From positions 62,001 to 126,000 of the forward strand of contig NZ_JAGPXE010000016.1 in the NCBI RefSeq assembly GCF_018070075.1: a DNA stretch of 64,000 nucleotides, read 5' to 3'. Each line of letters opens with the position of its first letter. The stretch's first letter is position 1. Source of the stretch: Saccharopolyspora endophytica (GTDB lineage Bacteria > Actinomycetota > Actinomycetes > Mycobacteriales > Pseudonocardiaceae). Below are positions 1 to 7,785 of the stretch, piece after piece. A program made the translations under genes and the position numbers. The notes under the pieces are model-generated. The model did no database searches and was not told the DNA's origin. It saw only the letters and a program-made list of their open reading frames with translations.

Positions 1-583
1 GCTGGTGCGAGAGGTCCAGCGACAGCAGCGGTTCGTCGCACAGCAGCACCGACGGGTCGCTGACCAGCGCCTGCGCCACCCGCAGCCGCTGCTGCTCACC
101 GCCGGAGAGCAGCCCGACCGGCATCGTCGCGTACTCGGTGGCCTCGACCGCGCGCAGCGCGTCGGCGACCCGGCGCTTGCGCTCGCGGCGACCGCCGATG
201 CCCAGGCCCCAGTGGTGCCCGTCGAGACCGAGTCCGACGAGGTCGCTGCCGCGCACGGTCACGTTGGCTTCCAGCGCGCGCTGCTGCGGGATGTAGCCGA
301 TCCGGTCGCTGCCGCGCCGGGCCGGTTCCCCTCCGATGTGGACGATCCCGGAGTTGAGCTCCTGCAGGCCGAGCAGCACGCGCAGCAGGCTGGTCTTGCC
401 GGACCCGTTCGGGCCGAGCACGGCCACGAACTCGCCCGGCGCGACGTCCAGGTCCAGGCCGGACCACAGGGTCCGCTCGCCGTAGGCCAGCGTCGCGCCG
501 CGCAGCGAGACGGCCGGAGACCCGGCGGCGGCCTCAGCCGCCACCGGGCCCGGGGTGGTTTCCGCGACTCGTTCTGAGGTCAT
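1..583 (-). CDS. Metal-type ABC transporter ATP-binding protein (partial, 3' end off window)
   Basis: This is the nucleotide-binding subunit of a zinc/manganese-type ABC importer. The reading frame runs off the left edge, so only the first ~194 residues are seen. Walker A GPNGSGKT lies at residues 57-64, the Q-loop region reads YIPQQRA, the ABC signature is LSGGEQQR and Walker B is VLLCDEP, followed by LSLDLSHQ. All catalytic motifs are intact. The ATG overlaps the TGA of the upstream binding-protein gene (ATGA), so the two are translationally coupled. A permease gene is expected just outside the window. The metal specificity is inferred only from the partner lipoprotein. Confidence 0.9.
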   Translation of the reverse strand, partial: MTSERVAETTPGPVAAEAAAGSPAVSLRGATLAYGERTLWSGLDLDVAPGEFVAVLGPNGSGKTSLLRVLLGLQELNSGIVHIGGEPARRGSDRIGYIPQQRALEANVTVRGSDLVGLGLDGHHWGLGIGGRRERKRRVADALRAVEATEYATMPVGLLSGGEQQRLRVAQALVSDPSVLLCDEPLLSLDLSHQ

Positions 584-1710
584 CGGTTGAGCGCACCTTG
601 CAGGGCGGTGATCTGCGCGTCCATCCACTGCACGTAGCTCTGGCCCTGCGGCAGGGTCTCGGTCATCTCGACGACCGGGATGCGCTGCGAGTCGGCGGCG
701 GTGCGCACGTTGCGGGTGACCGGCGATTCGGTCTGCGGGTTGTAGATCACGGCAACGGCCTGGCGGGCGTTGATCGCGTTCTGGATGTCGGCGACGGCGG
801 CGGCCGACGGGTCGGTCTCGGCCTCGATGGCGTTGACGAACGAAGGCGGGGTCACGTCGTTGAGCTTGGCGGCCTCGACCATGTAGTGCGCCACCGGTTC
901 GGTGACGATCACCGGCTTGCCCTGGTGAGCTGCGGCGATCTCGCCGACGCGGCCCTCCAGACCGGCGACCTGCTGCTCGAACGCCGCGGCGTTGGCCTCG
1001 AACTGCTGGGCCTTGGCGGGCTGCATCTTGCCGAGCTCGGCGGCGACCTTGTCGGCGACCTCGTGCACGGCGTGCAGGTCGTACCAGACGTGCTCGTTCA
1101 CGGAGTGGTCGTGCCCGGCGTGCTCGCCGGCGTGGGGCTCGCCCTGCGGCGGCGCGGGCTGCTCACCCGCGTGCTCATCGGCGTGCGGCTCACCAGCGTG
1201 CGGCTCTCCGGCAGGCTGCTCACCCGCGTGCGGCTCACCAGCGTGCGGTTCGCCCGCGTGCGGTTCACCGGCGTGCTCACCCGCAGGCTGCTCACCCGCG
1301 TGCGGCTCACCCGCGTGCTCGCCCTCCGGCGGCGCGGGCTTCTCCTGCTCGGAATCGACCGCCTGCACGGTCGGCTTGGGGTTGTCGCCCAGCACCTGGG
1401 TCATGAACTCGTCGTAGCCGCCGCCGTTGAGCACCACCAGGTTCGCGTCGCTGATCTTCGCGGCGTCCTGCGGGCTGCTCTCGTAGGAGTGCGGGTCGGC
1501 CGAGGCGTCGTTGATGATCGACTCGACCTCCACGGCGTCGCCGCCGACGGCCTGCGCGACGCTGCCCCACACGCTGGTCGAGGCGACCACCTTGATCTTG
1601 TCGTCGGGCCCGGGGGCGGCGGTCTCACCGGAGGAACAGCCGGTCAGCGCGATGGCGCCGACGGTCAGTCCGGCTAAAGCGGTCACAGCAGGGCGGCTGC
1701 GGACGGTCAT
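580..1710 (-). CDS. Metal ABC transporter substrate-binding lipoprotein (ZnuA/TroA family) with long His-rich loop
   Basis: It captures a divalent metal, probably zinc, outside the membrane and delivers it to the adjoining ABC importer. An N-terminal signal with lipobox LTGC (Cys25) predicts a lipoprotein. Family metal ligands are visible as His74 (DPHSYE) and His207 (NEHVW), with VTEPVAHY and a later Glu/Asp-rich lobe. Between them, about residues 130-202, lies a low-complexity stretch built from GEPHA, GEHA and GEQPA units carrying about 13 histidines. ZnuA proteins usually have a shorter His loop, so this one is expanded. It is the first gene of the operon and overlaps the ATPase gene by 3 bases. 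Manganese specificity is possible but the His loop favours zinc. Confidence 0.92.
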   Translation of the reverse strand: MTVRSRPAVTALAGLTVGAIALTGCSSGETAAPGPDDKIKVVASTSVWGSVAQAVGGDAVEVESIINDASADPHSYESSPQDAAKISDANLVVLNGGGYDEFMTQVLGDNPKPTVQAVDSEQEKPAPPEGEHAGEPHAGEQPAGEHAGEPHAGEPHAGEPHAGEQPAGEPHAGEPHADEHAGEQPAPPQGEPHAGEHAGHDHSVNEHVWYDLHAVHEVADKVAAELGKMQPAKAQQFEANAAAFEQQVAGLEGRVGEIAAAHQGKPVIVTEPVAHYMVEAAKLNDVTPPSFVNAIEAETDPSAAAVADIQNAINARQAVAVIYNPQTESPVTRNVRTAADSQRIPVVEMTETLPQGQSYVQWMDAQITALQGALNR

Positions 1711-1758
1711 GGATGCACTCCCGGGTGATCAGGTCAGGACGCTGTCGAGCGACTCCAG

Positions 1759-1787
1759 ATGCGAACGGTAACGGAAACCGTTGTCAA
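1759..1787 (-). promoter_or_regulatory. Promoter and operator-like palindrome of the metal transporter
   Basis: Read on the minus strand there is a perfect -35 TTGACA (1787-1782), then after 17 bases a weak -10 TCGCAT (1764-1759). The spacer begins with a perfect inverted repeat AACGG-AAA-CCGTT (1770-1782), so a bound repressor would block the promoter. A metal repressor such as Zur is the natural candidate, but the sequence does not match the usual actinobacterial Zur box (TGAAAAT...ATTTTCA), so the regulator is not assigned. Confidence 0.5.
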
Positions 1788-1866
1788 CTTCAGTCTAAGC
1801 ACCCTTCAACCAAACGCTCCAGCACCAGGCGTATTTCCGAACGCGACATCGACCACATGCAGCAAG

Positions 1867-1899
1867 AACGCCTCCGCCCGGAATCCAGGCGGAGGCGTT
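1867..1899 (-). terminator. Intrinsic terminator after the sugar-importer ATPase gene
   Basis: A perfect 12-bp stem AACGCCTCCGCC/GGCGGAGGCGTT with a 9-base loop sits about 70 bases past the stop at 1969. It is followed on the minus strand by a weak T-containing tail. It would separate the ATPase transcript from the metal-transporter promoter downstream. Confidence 0.75.
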
Positions 1900-1968
1900 C
1901 GCACGATCACCTGCCCCGCAGGAGACGGCGGCGATCGAAACTGCTCTCAGATCTCGCGCGAGCCGAGA

Positions 1969-3072
1969 TCAGGCGGCCAGGCGGTCGCCCGTTTCGGGGT
2001 GGAACAGGTGCACCTCACCGGCGTCGCGGAGGGCGACCTTGACCTGCTGGCCCAGGGCCGGAGGCGTGCGGCCGTCGGCGCGGACCACGAAGCGCTCCGA
2101 GGAGCCGCCGACCGAGATCGAGCCGTGGATCAGCGCGTCCGCACCCAGCTCCTCGACCAGCTCGACGGTCATGTCCAGACCGTCGGCGTCGCTGGAGGTC
2201 AGCTCCAGGGCCTCGGGACGGACGCCGAAGGTGACCTCCTCGAGGTCGCCGGCAGCGGCCAGCGCCTCGCGGGACAGCGGCACCGTGGTGCCGTCGAGCA
2301 CCGCGCCCTCGCTGGTCAGCGGGACCGTCTTGAGGTTCATCGCCGGGGAGCCGATGAAGCCCGCGACGAACGCGTTGGCCGGGTTCTCGTAGAGCTCGCG
2401 CGGAGTCGCCACCTGCTGCAGCAGACCGTCCTTGAGCACCGCCACGCGGTGGCCCATCGTCATCGCCTCGACCTGGTCGTGGGTGACGTAGATGGTCGTG
2501 GTCCCCAGCCGCTTCTGCAGCGCGGCGATGTTGGCGCGGGTCTCCACGCGCAGCTTCGCGTCCAGGTTGGACAGCGGCTCGTCCATCAGGAAGACGCTGG
2601 GTTCGCGGACGATCGCGCGGCCCATCGCGACCCGCTGGCGCTGACCACCGGAGAGCGCCTTGGGCTTGCGGTCCAGGTACTTCTCGAGGTCGAGCATCCG
2701 CGCCGCCTCGGTCACCTTCTCGTTGATGACCGCCTTGGGCGTCTTGCGGAGCTTGAGCGCGAAACCCATGTTCTCGGCGACCGTCATGTGCGGGTAGAGC
2801 GCGTAGGACTGGAACACCATCGCGATGTCCCGAGCCTTGGGCGGAGTGTTGGTGACATCGTTGCCACCGATGGAAATACCACCCTCGTCGATGTCCTCAA
2901 GCCCGGCCAGCATGCGCAGCGCCGTGGACTTTCCGGAACCGGAGGGCCCCACCAGAACGAGGAACTCGCCATCGGCGACGTCCAGTTCCAGCTGGTCAAC
3001 CGCCTTGACCGGCGGGCTGCCGGGGTAGACGCGAGAGGCGTTGACGTACGCGACCTCAGCCATTTGTGACAC
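1969..3072 (-). CDS. Carbohydrate ABC transporter ATP-binding protein (UgpC/MsiK type)
   Basis: This is the energising ATPase of CUT1-type sugar or glycerol-phosphate importers. Walker A is GPSGSGKST, the signature is LSGGQRQR, Walker B is VFLMDEPLSNLD and the switch region is YVTHDQVEAMT. The C-terminal third (from about residue 235) is the MOP/TOBE regulatory domain typical of MalK and UgpC. Length (367 residues) is normal. No binding protein or permease gene adjoins it. This matches the Streptomyces MsiK arrangement, in which one orphan ATPase serves several importers; that role is inferred. It is divergent from a LacI regulator, which may control it. Confidence 0.92.
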   Translation of the reverse strand: MSQMAEVAYVNASRVYPGSPPVKAVDQLELDVADGEFLVLVGPSGSGKSTALRMLAGLEDIDEGGISIGGNDVTNTPPKARDIAMVFQSYALYPHMTVAENMGFALKLRKTPKAVINEKVTEAARMLDLEKYLDRKPKALSGGQRQRVAMGRAIVREPSVFLMDEPLSNLDAKLRVETRANIAALQKRLGTTTIYVTHDQVEAMTMGHRVAVLKDGLLQQVATPRELYENPANAFVAGFIGSPAMNLKTVPLTSEGAVLDGTTVPLSREALAAAGDLEEVTFGVRPEALELTSSDADGLDMTVELVEELGADALIHGSISVGGSSERFVVRADGRTPPALGQQVKVALRDAGEVHLFHPETGDRLAA

Positions 3073-3231
3073 CCTTCACTACAATCGGTCCCCGAGAAAG
3101 TAGCGTCGTTTTGACCGAACGTCACCCCACCGACTGTCCCAATTCCGGAGCGTGATCACCCGGCGTCGCTCCGTGTTCATCATTCGAACATCAGTGGGAC
3201 GTAGGTCATGCTCGCTTCACGCTCGGGTTCT

Positions 3232-3246
3232 GAACCGTTACGGTTC
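3232..3246. promoter_or_regulatory. Perfect 15-bp inverted repeat before the LacI-type regulator
   Basis: GAACCGT-T-ACGGTTC ends four bases before the chosen ATG of the LacI-family gene. LacI/GalR proteins commonly bind palindromes of this size and often repress themselves, so this is a candidate autoregulatory operator in the 178-base divergent region. The central base is T rather than the CG pair usual for the family, which lowers confidence. Confidence 0.4.
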
Positions 3247-3250
3247 CTCC

Positions 3251-4351
3251 ATGGCGCGGTCAACGAATGCCCGGCGGCCTGCGACCCTCGCGTCGCTCGC
3301 TGCGGAACTCGGGGTTTCCCGGACGACGGTGTCGAACGCCTACAACCGTCCGGATCAGCTGTCCCCTGAGCTGCGCAAGCGCGTCCTGGAGACGGCGCGG
3401 CGGCTCGGCTACCCGGGACCGGACCCTGTCGCACGCTCGCTGCGCACCCGCAAGGCGGGTGCCGTCGGCCTGCTGCTCACCGAGAACCTCTCCTACGCCT
3501 TCCGCGACCCCGGCGCCGTCGGATTCCTGGAAGGACTCGCGCTGGCCTGCGAGGACGCCGGTCAGGGCCTCACCCTCATACCGGCCAGCCCGGAGCGCGA
3601 GGACGTCGCGGCGGTGCACCGCGCCGGTGTCGACGGCTTCGTCGTCTACTCCGTTCCCGAGGACGACCCGCACCTGGCCGCCGTGCTGGAACGCCCCGTG
3701 CCCGTGGTGGTCTGCGACCAGCCGCGCCTGGACAACCTCGACTGGGTCGGACCGGACGACCGCAAGGCCATCAAGGCCGTCGCCGACCACCTGATCGGAC
3801 TCGGGCACCGGCGCATCGGCGTGCTGTGCATGCGCCTGGCGCGCGGCCGCAACGACGGCCCGGCCACCGTGCAGCGGCAGGCCAACGCCAGCTTCCACGT
3901 GCAGAAGGCCCGGTTGACCGCGCTCGCCGAGGAGTTCAGCGAGGCCGGCGTGGACTGGACGACGGTGCCCGTCGTGGAGCGCTTCGACCACACGCTGGAC
4001 TCGGGCGCCTCCGCCGCCGCTCAGGCGCTGGAGATCGACCCGGAGATCACCGCGCTGGTGTGCACCTCGGACATCCTGGCGCTCGGCGCGCTGCGCGAGG
4101 CCGAGAACCGCGGCCTGCGCGTGCCGGAAGACCTGACCATCACCGGTTTCGACGGCATCCCGGACGCCGAGCGCGCCGGGCTCACCACCGTCCGCCAGCC
4201 CTGGCTGGAGAAGGGCCGCGCGGCGGGCCGCCTCCTGCTGGAGACCAGCGAACCGAGCCGTCCCAGGCACATCCAGCTCGAAACGCAGCTGATCACCGGC
4301 TCGACGTCGGGTCCGCCCCGCTCCGGCGAGGAGTTCTGGTTCGGACCGTAA
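3251..4351 (+). CDS. LacI/GalR-family transcriptional regulator
   Basis: This is a sugar-responsive DNA-binding regulator. The N-terminal helix-turn-helix reads TLASLAAELGVSRTTVSNAY (about residues 11-30) with the hinge-helix region near residues 50-60. The rest is a periplasmic-binding-protein-like effector domain with typical motifs (VVCDQP, GLGHRRIG, TSDILALGAL, TGFDGIPDAE). The ATG at 3251 gives 366 residues and puts the HTH at the normal distance from the N-terminus. The frame stays open further upstream, and no clear Shine-Dalgarno precedes the ATG. It is divergent from the sugar ATPase gene, suggesting control of sugar uptake, but the ligand is unknown. Confidence 0.9.
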   Translation: MARSTNARRPATLASLAAELGVSRTTVSNAYNRPDQLSPELRKRVLETARRLGYPGPDPVARSLRTRKAGAVGLLLTENLSYAFRDPGAVGFLEGLALACEDAGQGLTLIPASPEREDVAAVHRAGVDGFVVYSVPEDDPHLAAVLERPVPVVVCDQPRLDNLDWVGPDDRKAIKAVADHLIGLGHRRIGVLCMRLARGRNDGPATVQRQANASFHVQKARLTALAEEFSEAGVDWTTVPVVERFDHTLDSGASAAAQALEIDPEITALVCTSDILALGALREAENRGLRVPEDLTITGFDGIPDAERAGLTTVRQPWLEKGRAAGRLLLETSEPSRPRHIQLETQLITGSTSGPPRSGEEFWFGP

Positions 4352-4368
4352 CCCCTGACCAGCACTGC

Positions 4369-4429
4369 TCGAATTTCGCGCGAAATTCGAACGCCGAAGT
4401 TCGGACTCGAATTTCGCGCGAAATTCGAA
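4369..4429. repeat. Palindromic repeat, locus A (two 18-bp palindromes 38 bp apart)
   Basis: GAATTTCGCGCGAAATTC occurs perfectly at 4371-4388 and again at 4409-4426. A third, shorter palindrome CCGAAGTTCGG lies midway. The same arrangement with near-identical spacing recurs at 20006-20068. Both sit between the ends of convergent genes, so a bidirectional terminator role is possible, but no T-tract follows. Confidence 0.85.
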
Positions 4430-4479
4430 TTCCCCACCCGGCCGGGTGACTGCGCGTGGGAACCCGGTGGGGTGCGTGG

Positions 4480-6069
4480 TCAGTAGTTGGCCCACTCGCC
4501 CTGGGCGTAGTCGAGGATCGTGGGGTGCATCAGCGTCGAGGGCGTGAGATCCGGGAGCCGGGCGCGGTCCGGCGGGAAGGTCTGCGCGGCCCGCAGGGTC
4601 TCGGCGTCGAGGGAGCGCAGCGGCGGAACGTCCTGCGGCAGGCGGGGTTCCGACGGCTCCTCCCCCTGCGTGAACAGGTGGAACCCCCACTCCCCGAAGG
4701 CGGGCACCGACACCTCGTAGGGCGTGGTGCGCAGGCCCAGCGAGCGCAGCGTGGCCTCGACGCACCAGTACGCCTTCGGCGCGAAGTACGGCGAGCCCGC
4801 CTGCACGACCGCCCGTGCGTGGTCGGACATGGCCTGGGAGACCAGGCCGTAGAACTCCGCCGAGTACAGCTTGGCCGTCGCGGTCGAGTCCGCGTCGGGC
4901 ATGTCGACCATGACGACGTCGTAGCGCTCGCGGTTCTCCCGCAGCCAGCTGAAGGCGTCGCCGGCCACCGCGCGCACCCGCGGGTCGTCGAAGGCGTTGC
5001 GGTTCAACGAGGACACGCGCGGGTCCGTGCGGGCCAGCTCCAGCACCGCCGGGTCGAGGTCGACCAGCGTCACCTCCCGGACGTCCGGGTAGCGCAGGAC
5101 CTCCCGCAGCGCCAGGCCGTCTCCGCCGCCGAGCACCAGGACCCGCCCGCGCGGACCGTTCATCGCCGGGTGGACCAGCGCCTCGTGGTAGCGGTACTCG
5201 TCGACGGAGCTGAACTGGAGATCGCCGTTGAGGTACATCCGGGTGTCCTTCGCCCCGCTCAACGACACCGACTCGGTGAGCACCACGTCCTGGTAGGGCG
5301 AGCGCTCGGCGTGCACCACGGGATGGGCGTAGAGCGCCTGGCGCGCGGTGACCTCGAAGTCGTCGGCGTAGGCGTACGCCCCCAGCAGCATACCGCCGAC
5401 CAGCATCGACGCGCCGATCAGCAGCAGCCGGGCGCGCTTGGTCAGCTCGCGGCGGAACACCGTGAGCACCAGTCCCAGACCGGCGGCGGCGTTGAGCATC
5501 CCGACCAGCAGGGCGCCCTGCACCTGCCCGAACAGCGGCAGCAGCAGGAACGGGAAGGCCAGGCCGCCCACGAGCCCACCGACGTAGTCGGCGGCGAACA
5601 GGTCGGCCACCGCCGAGCCCGCGTCCTGCCTGCGGATGCGCTGCAGCAGCACCATCAGCAGCGGGATCTCGGCGCCGATCAGCAACCCCAGCACCAGCGC
5701 CGTCGCGATCAGCGCGGGCAGGTACAGGCTCAACCACGCGAACGCCGCGTACAGCGCGAGAACGCTGAGCCCGCCGAGCAGCGCCAGCAGCAGCTCGATG
5801 CCGGCGAAGGCGGCGGCGGCCCACGGTTGCAGGGGTTTCGCGGCCAGCGCGCCGATGCCCATCGCGAAGACCATCAACGACAGCACGATCGACGCCTGCC
5901 CGATGGTGTCGCCGATCAGGTAGCTGCCGAGCGCGACCAGCGCGAGCTCGTAGACCAGTCCGCACGCGGCGCAGACGAACACGGCCACCAGCACCGCGAA
6001 CCGCGCGGTGCGGCCTCGCGGTGCTTCGGTGGTCTCGTCCTGCGCCGGAGCGGCTTCGGTGGTCGTCAA
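4480..6069 (-). CDS. Membrane-anchored polyamine aminopropyltransferase-like protein (SpeE family)
   Basis: Residues about 22-240 form roughly seven hydrophobic membrane spans. Residues about 255-500 are a spermidine-synthase-like Rossmann domain with the decarboxylated-SAM loop VLVLGGGDGLALRE, the acidic VTLVDLDP and the catalytic-type segment VMVDMPDADS. The family transfers an aminopropyl group, but membrane-fused members often have unknown acceptors. The gene overlaps the DUF350 gene by four bases and is last in a four-gene operon with DUF4178 and DUF4247 proteins. In other bacteria DUF350 also travels with glutathionylspermidine-synthase-like enzymes, so a polyamine modification at the membrane is plausible; this is inference. 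It ends convergently with the LacI gene. Confidence 0.85.
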   Translation of the reverse strand: MTTTEAAPAQDETTEAPRGRTARFAVLVAVFVCAACGLVYELALVALGSYLIGDTIGQASIVLSLMVFAMGIGALAAKPLQPWAAAAFAGIELLLALLGGLSVLALYAAFAWLSLYLPALIATALVLGLLIGAEIPLLMVLLQRIRRQDAGSAVADLFAADYVGGLVGGLAFPFLLLPLFGQVQGALLVGMLNAAAGLGLVLTVFRRELTKRARLLLIGASMLVGGMLLGAYAYADDFEVTARQALYAHPVVHAERSPYQDVVLTESVSLSGAKDTRMYLNGDLQFSSVDEYRYHEALVHPAMNGPRGRVLVLGGGDGLALREVLRYPDVREVTLVDLDPAVLELARTDPRVSSLNRNAFDDPRVRAVAGDAFSWLRENRERYDVVMVDMPDADSTATAKLYSAEFYGLVSQAMSDHARAVVQAGSPYFAPKAYWCVEATLRSLGLRTTPYEVSVPAFGEWGFHLFTQGEEPSEPRLPQDVPPLRSLDAETLRAAQTFPPDRARLPDLTPSTLMHPTILDYAQGEWANY

Positions 6070-6491
6070 TAGATCGCTGCGGCCATGAGCACCGCGAGCA
6101 CCACGTGCGCAGCAGCCGACACCCAGGTGGCCGGGTGCATGTCCGGCGAGGCCAGCTCGTCACCGAGCTTGCCCGGCGTGATGGCATCGATGAGCAGGAA
6201 CGACAGGCTCATCAGCACCAGACCGAGCAGGCCGTAGGCGACCGTGCCGACCAGGCCGAGCAGCAGGTCGTCGGCGCTGGCCATGATCGCGGTGGTGAGG
6301 ATGACCCCGACGCCGAGCAGGCCGGAGACCAGCAGCAGCGCGGCGTTCGGGTTGCGGTTGACCCAGATCAGGTCGCGCAGCTTGCCGGGGGTGGCGAGGT
6401 CGACGAGCACGTAGCCGAGGGCCATCATCGCCACGCCGATCACCCCGTAGGCGACCGCGGCGAACAGGCCGGCGAGCAGTTCGTTGAGCAA
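6066..6491 (-). CDS. DUF350 membrane protein
   Basis: A 141-residue protein that is almost wholly hydrophobic, with about four membrane spans arranged as two similar halves: VDLATPGKL near residue 32 and IDAITPGKL near residue 102 mark the repeat. This internal duplication is typical of DUF350. The start codon appears to be TTG (6491-6489), preceded by GGAAGGG at a suitable distance. It overlaps the aminopropyltransferase gene by four bases (translational coupling). Its molecular function is unknown. It probably forms a membrane unit with the neighbouring DUF4247 and aminopropyltransferase proteins. Confidence 0.85.
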   Translation of the reverse strand: MLNELLAGLFAAVAYGVIGVAMMALGYVLVDLATPGKLRDLIWVNRNPNAALLLVSGLLGVGVILTTAIMASADDLLLGLVGTVAYGLLGLVLMSLSFLLIDAITPGKLGDELASPDMHPATWVSAAAHVVLAVLMAAAIY

Positions 6492-6583
6492 GGTGGTGTG
6501 CCCTTCCCGTGTCGTGGTGCGTCAGCGCGGGAGCCCGGCCGGAGCCGCCCGCGGAGGTCGTGGTCGGTGCGCGAGTCCGCTCA

Positions 6584-7021
6584 TCATTTGCCGACTCCGG
6601 GTCCGCCGCCGCGGAAGCTCTCGCCGCGCGTGGACGTCCAGCCCCACACGTGCCCGACGTGGCTGTGGTAGCGGTGGTAGGCGCGGTCGGCGTCCATCAG
6701 GTGGATGACCGATCCGCTCTGGTGCGGCTGGATGATCACGGCGTCGTCGGAGTAGCGCAGGTAGATGCCCGAGGCGTCGGAGGACTGAGCCTGCGGTCGC
6801 CACTTGGCGGTGATCTCGGCGGCGACGGTCTTCGGCGGCTTCGGGCTGGTGTAGGCCTCGTTGTCGTCGTCACCGGCGATGTCGAGGTGCGCGGCGCGCG
6901 TGTAGTTGTGCGCGACGTAGCCGCGCGCCCCACCGCCACCGGCGAAGATCATCACCAGCCCGACGATCAGGGCGATCACCACGGCCACCGCCGCGATGAC
7001 GATCCAGTACCTGGGTTTCAT
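6584..7021 (-). CDS. DUF4247 domain protein, membrane anchored
   Basis: A 145-residue protein with one N-terminal membrane span (about residues 5-27). A small extracytoplasmic domain follows, with an acidic patch (DIAGDDDNEAY), a segment IYLRYSDDAVIIQPH and a His/Gly-rich tail (YHRYHSHVGHVWGW). These features fit DUF4247. It starts three bases after the DUF4178 gene ends, so the two are cotranscribed. No enzymatic motif is recognisable; the His-rich tail could bind metal, but that is only a suggestion. Confidence 0.75.
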   Translation of the reverse strand: MKPRYWIVIAAVAVVIALIVGLVMIFAGGGGARGYVAHNYTRAAHLDIAGDDDNEAYTSPKPPKTVAAEITAKWRPQAQSSDASGIYLRYSDDAVIIQPHQSGSVIHLMDADRAYHRYHSHVGHVWGWTSTRGESFRGGGPGVGK

Positions 7022-7024
7022 CGA

Positions 7025-7639
7025 TCAATCCGCCGTCGGGTAGATGAGAACGTCGTAGCGGCTGAGCTTCTCGCCCGCCGTGGCCTCCCACGCGGCGCCG
7101 CCGTAGGACTCGAAGCCCAGCAGCGCGCCGTCGGAGGTCTCGTAGTCGTGGTAGCGCACGGTTCCCTCGGCATCGAGACCCGTCGTGGCCTCGCTGCGGA
7201 AGTTCGCCTCGCCCGACTCGCCCGAGCGGTAGGTGCGTCCGTCGTGCTCGACGGTCGCCTCGCCCGGGGCGCCGACGCCGGTGACCGGCGTCCACAGCGT
7301 CAGGATCAGGTCCGGGTCCTCCTCGACCGCCAGCCACACCTGGGTGCCCTTGGCGTCGTCGAGCAGGTGCTCCGACCAGCCCCAACCGCCCTCGTCGAGC
7401 CGGAGGCTCCCGCGCACGGTGTAGGTGGTCGAGCGGATCTCCACGATGTCCCCGGCCTTGAGCGCGCGGGGATCACCTCGCAACGAGTCCTGGTCGCCGG
7501 TCCCGAAGGGGTCCTGCGGCACTCCTGCCCGGGACTCCCCCTGCCGGGCCGCTCGCCGCGCTCGCATCCCGAGCACCACGGCAACGACCGCGACCACGAC
7601 CAGCAGCAACACCAAGACGACCAGCAGCTCGGTCATTCC
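7025..7639 (-). CDS. DUF4178 domain protein, membrane anchored
   Basis: A 204-residue protein: one N-terminal membrane span (MTELLVVLVLLLVVVAVVAV) and then a soluble domain of DUF4178 type (KAGDIVEIRSTTYTVRGSL, YRSGESGEANF, YHDYETSDGALLGFESY). The ATG at 7639 is preferred because AAGGGG lies nine bases upstream; a GTG six codons earlier is also in frame. It is the first gene of the operon that continues with DUF4247, DUF350 and the aminopropyltransferase. Function unknown. Confidence 0.78.
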   Translation of the reverse strand, partial: GMTELLVVLVLLLVVVAVVAVVLGMRARRAARQGESRAGVPQDPFGTGDQDSLRGDPRALKAGDIVEIRSTTYTVRGSLRLDEGGWGWSEHLLDDAKGTQVWLAVEEDPDLILTLWTPVTGVGAPGEATVEHDGRTYRSGESGEANFRSEATTGLDAEGTVRYHDYETSDGALLGFESYGGAAWEATAGEKLSRYDVLIYPTAD

Positions 7640-7739
7640 GGTACGCCCCTTCCGCACGATTTCAGCGCCGAGGCTATCGCCCGCAGATCACCCGAGTGGC
7701 CCAAAACCCCGAAACGTGACCTGCGGCGGCGGGAAAAGC

Positions 7740-7777
7740 CGAACGGGCCGGTCACCAAGCGGTGAACGGCCCGTTCG
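7740..7777 (-). terminator. Terminator after the OtsB-GH15 gene
   Basis: CGAACGGGCCG/CGGCCCGTTCG (11 bp) continues inward with TCACC/GGTGA around a 4-base loop. It begins 9 bases past the stop codon of the fusion gene. No strong T-run is present, as is common in high-GC actinobacteria. Confidence 0.75.
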
Positions 7778-7785
7778 GGGATCGA

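Noticed and set aside
3260..6187. A 975-codon minus-strand frame spanning the LacI gene and the aminopropyltransferase
   Set aside because: It crosses two well-supported genes in other frames, including a palindromic repeat. Its composition is Arg/Ala/Gly-rich noise.
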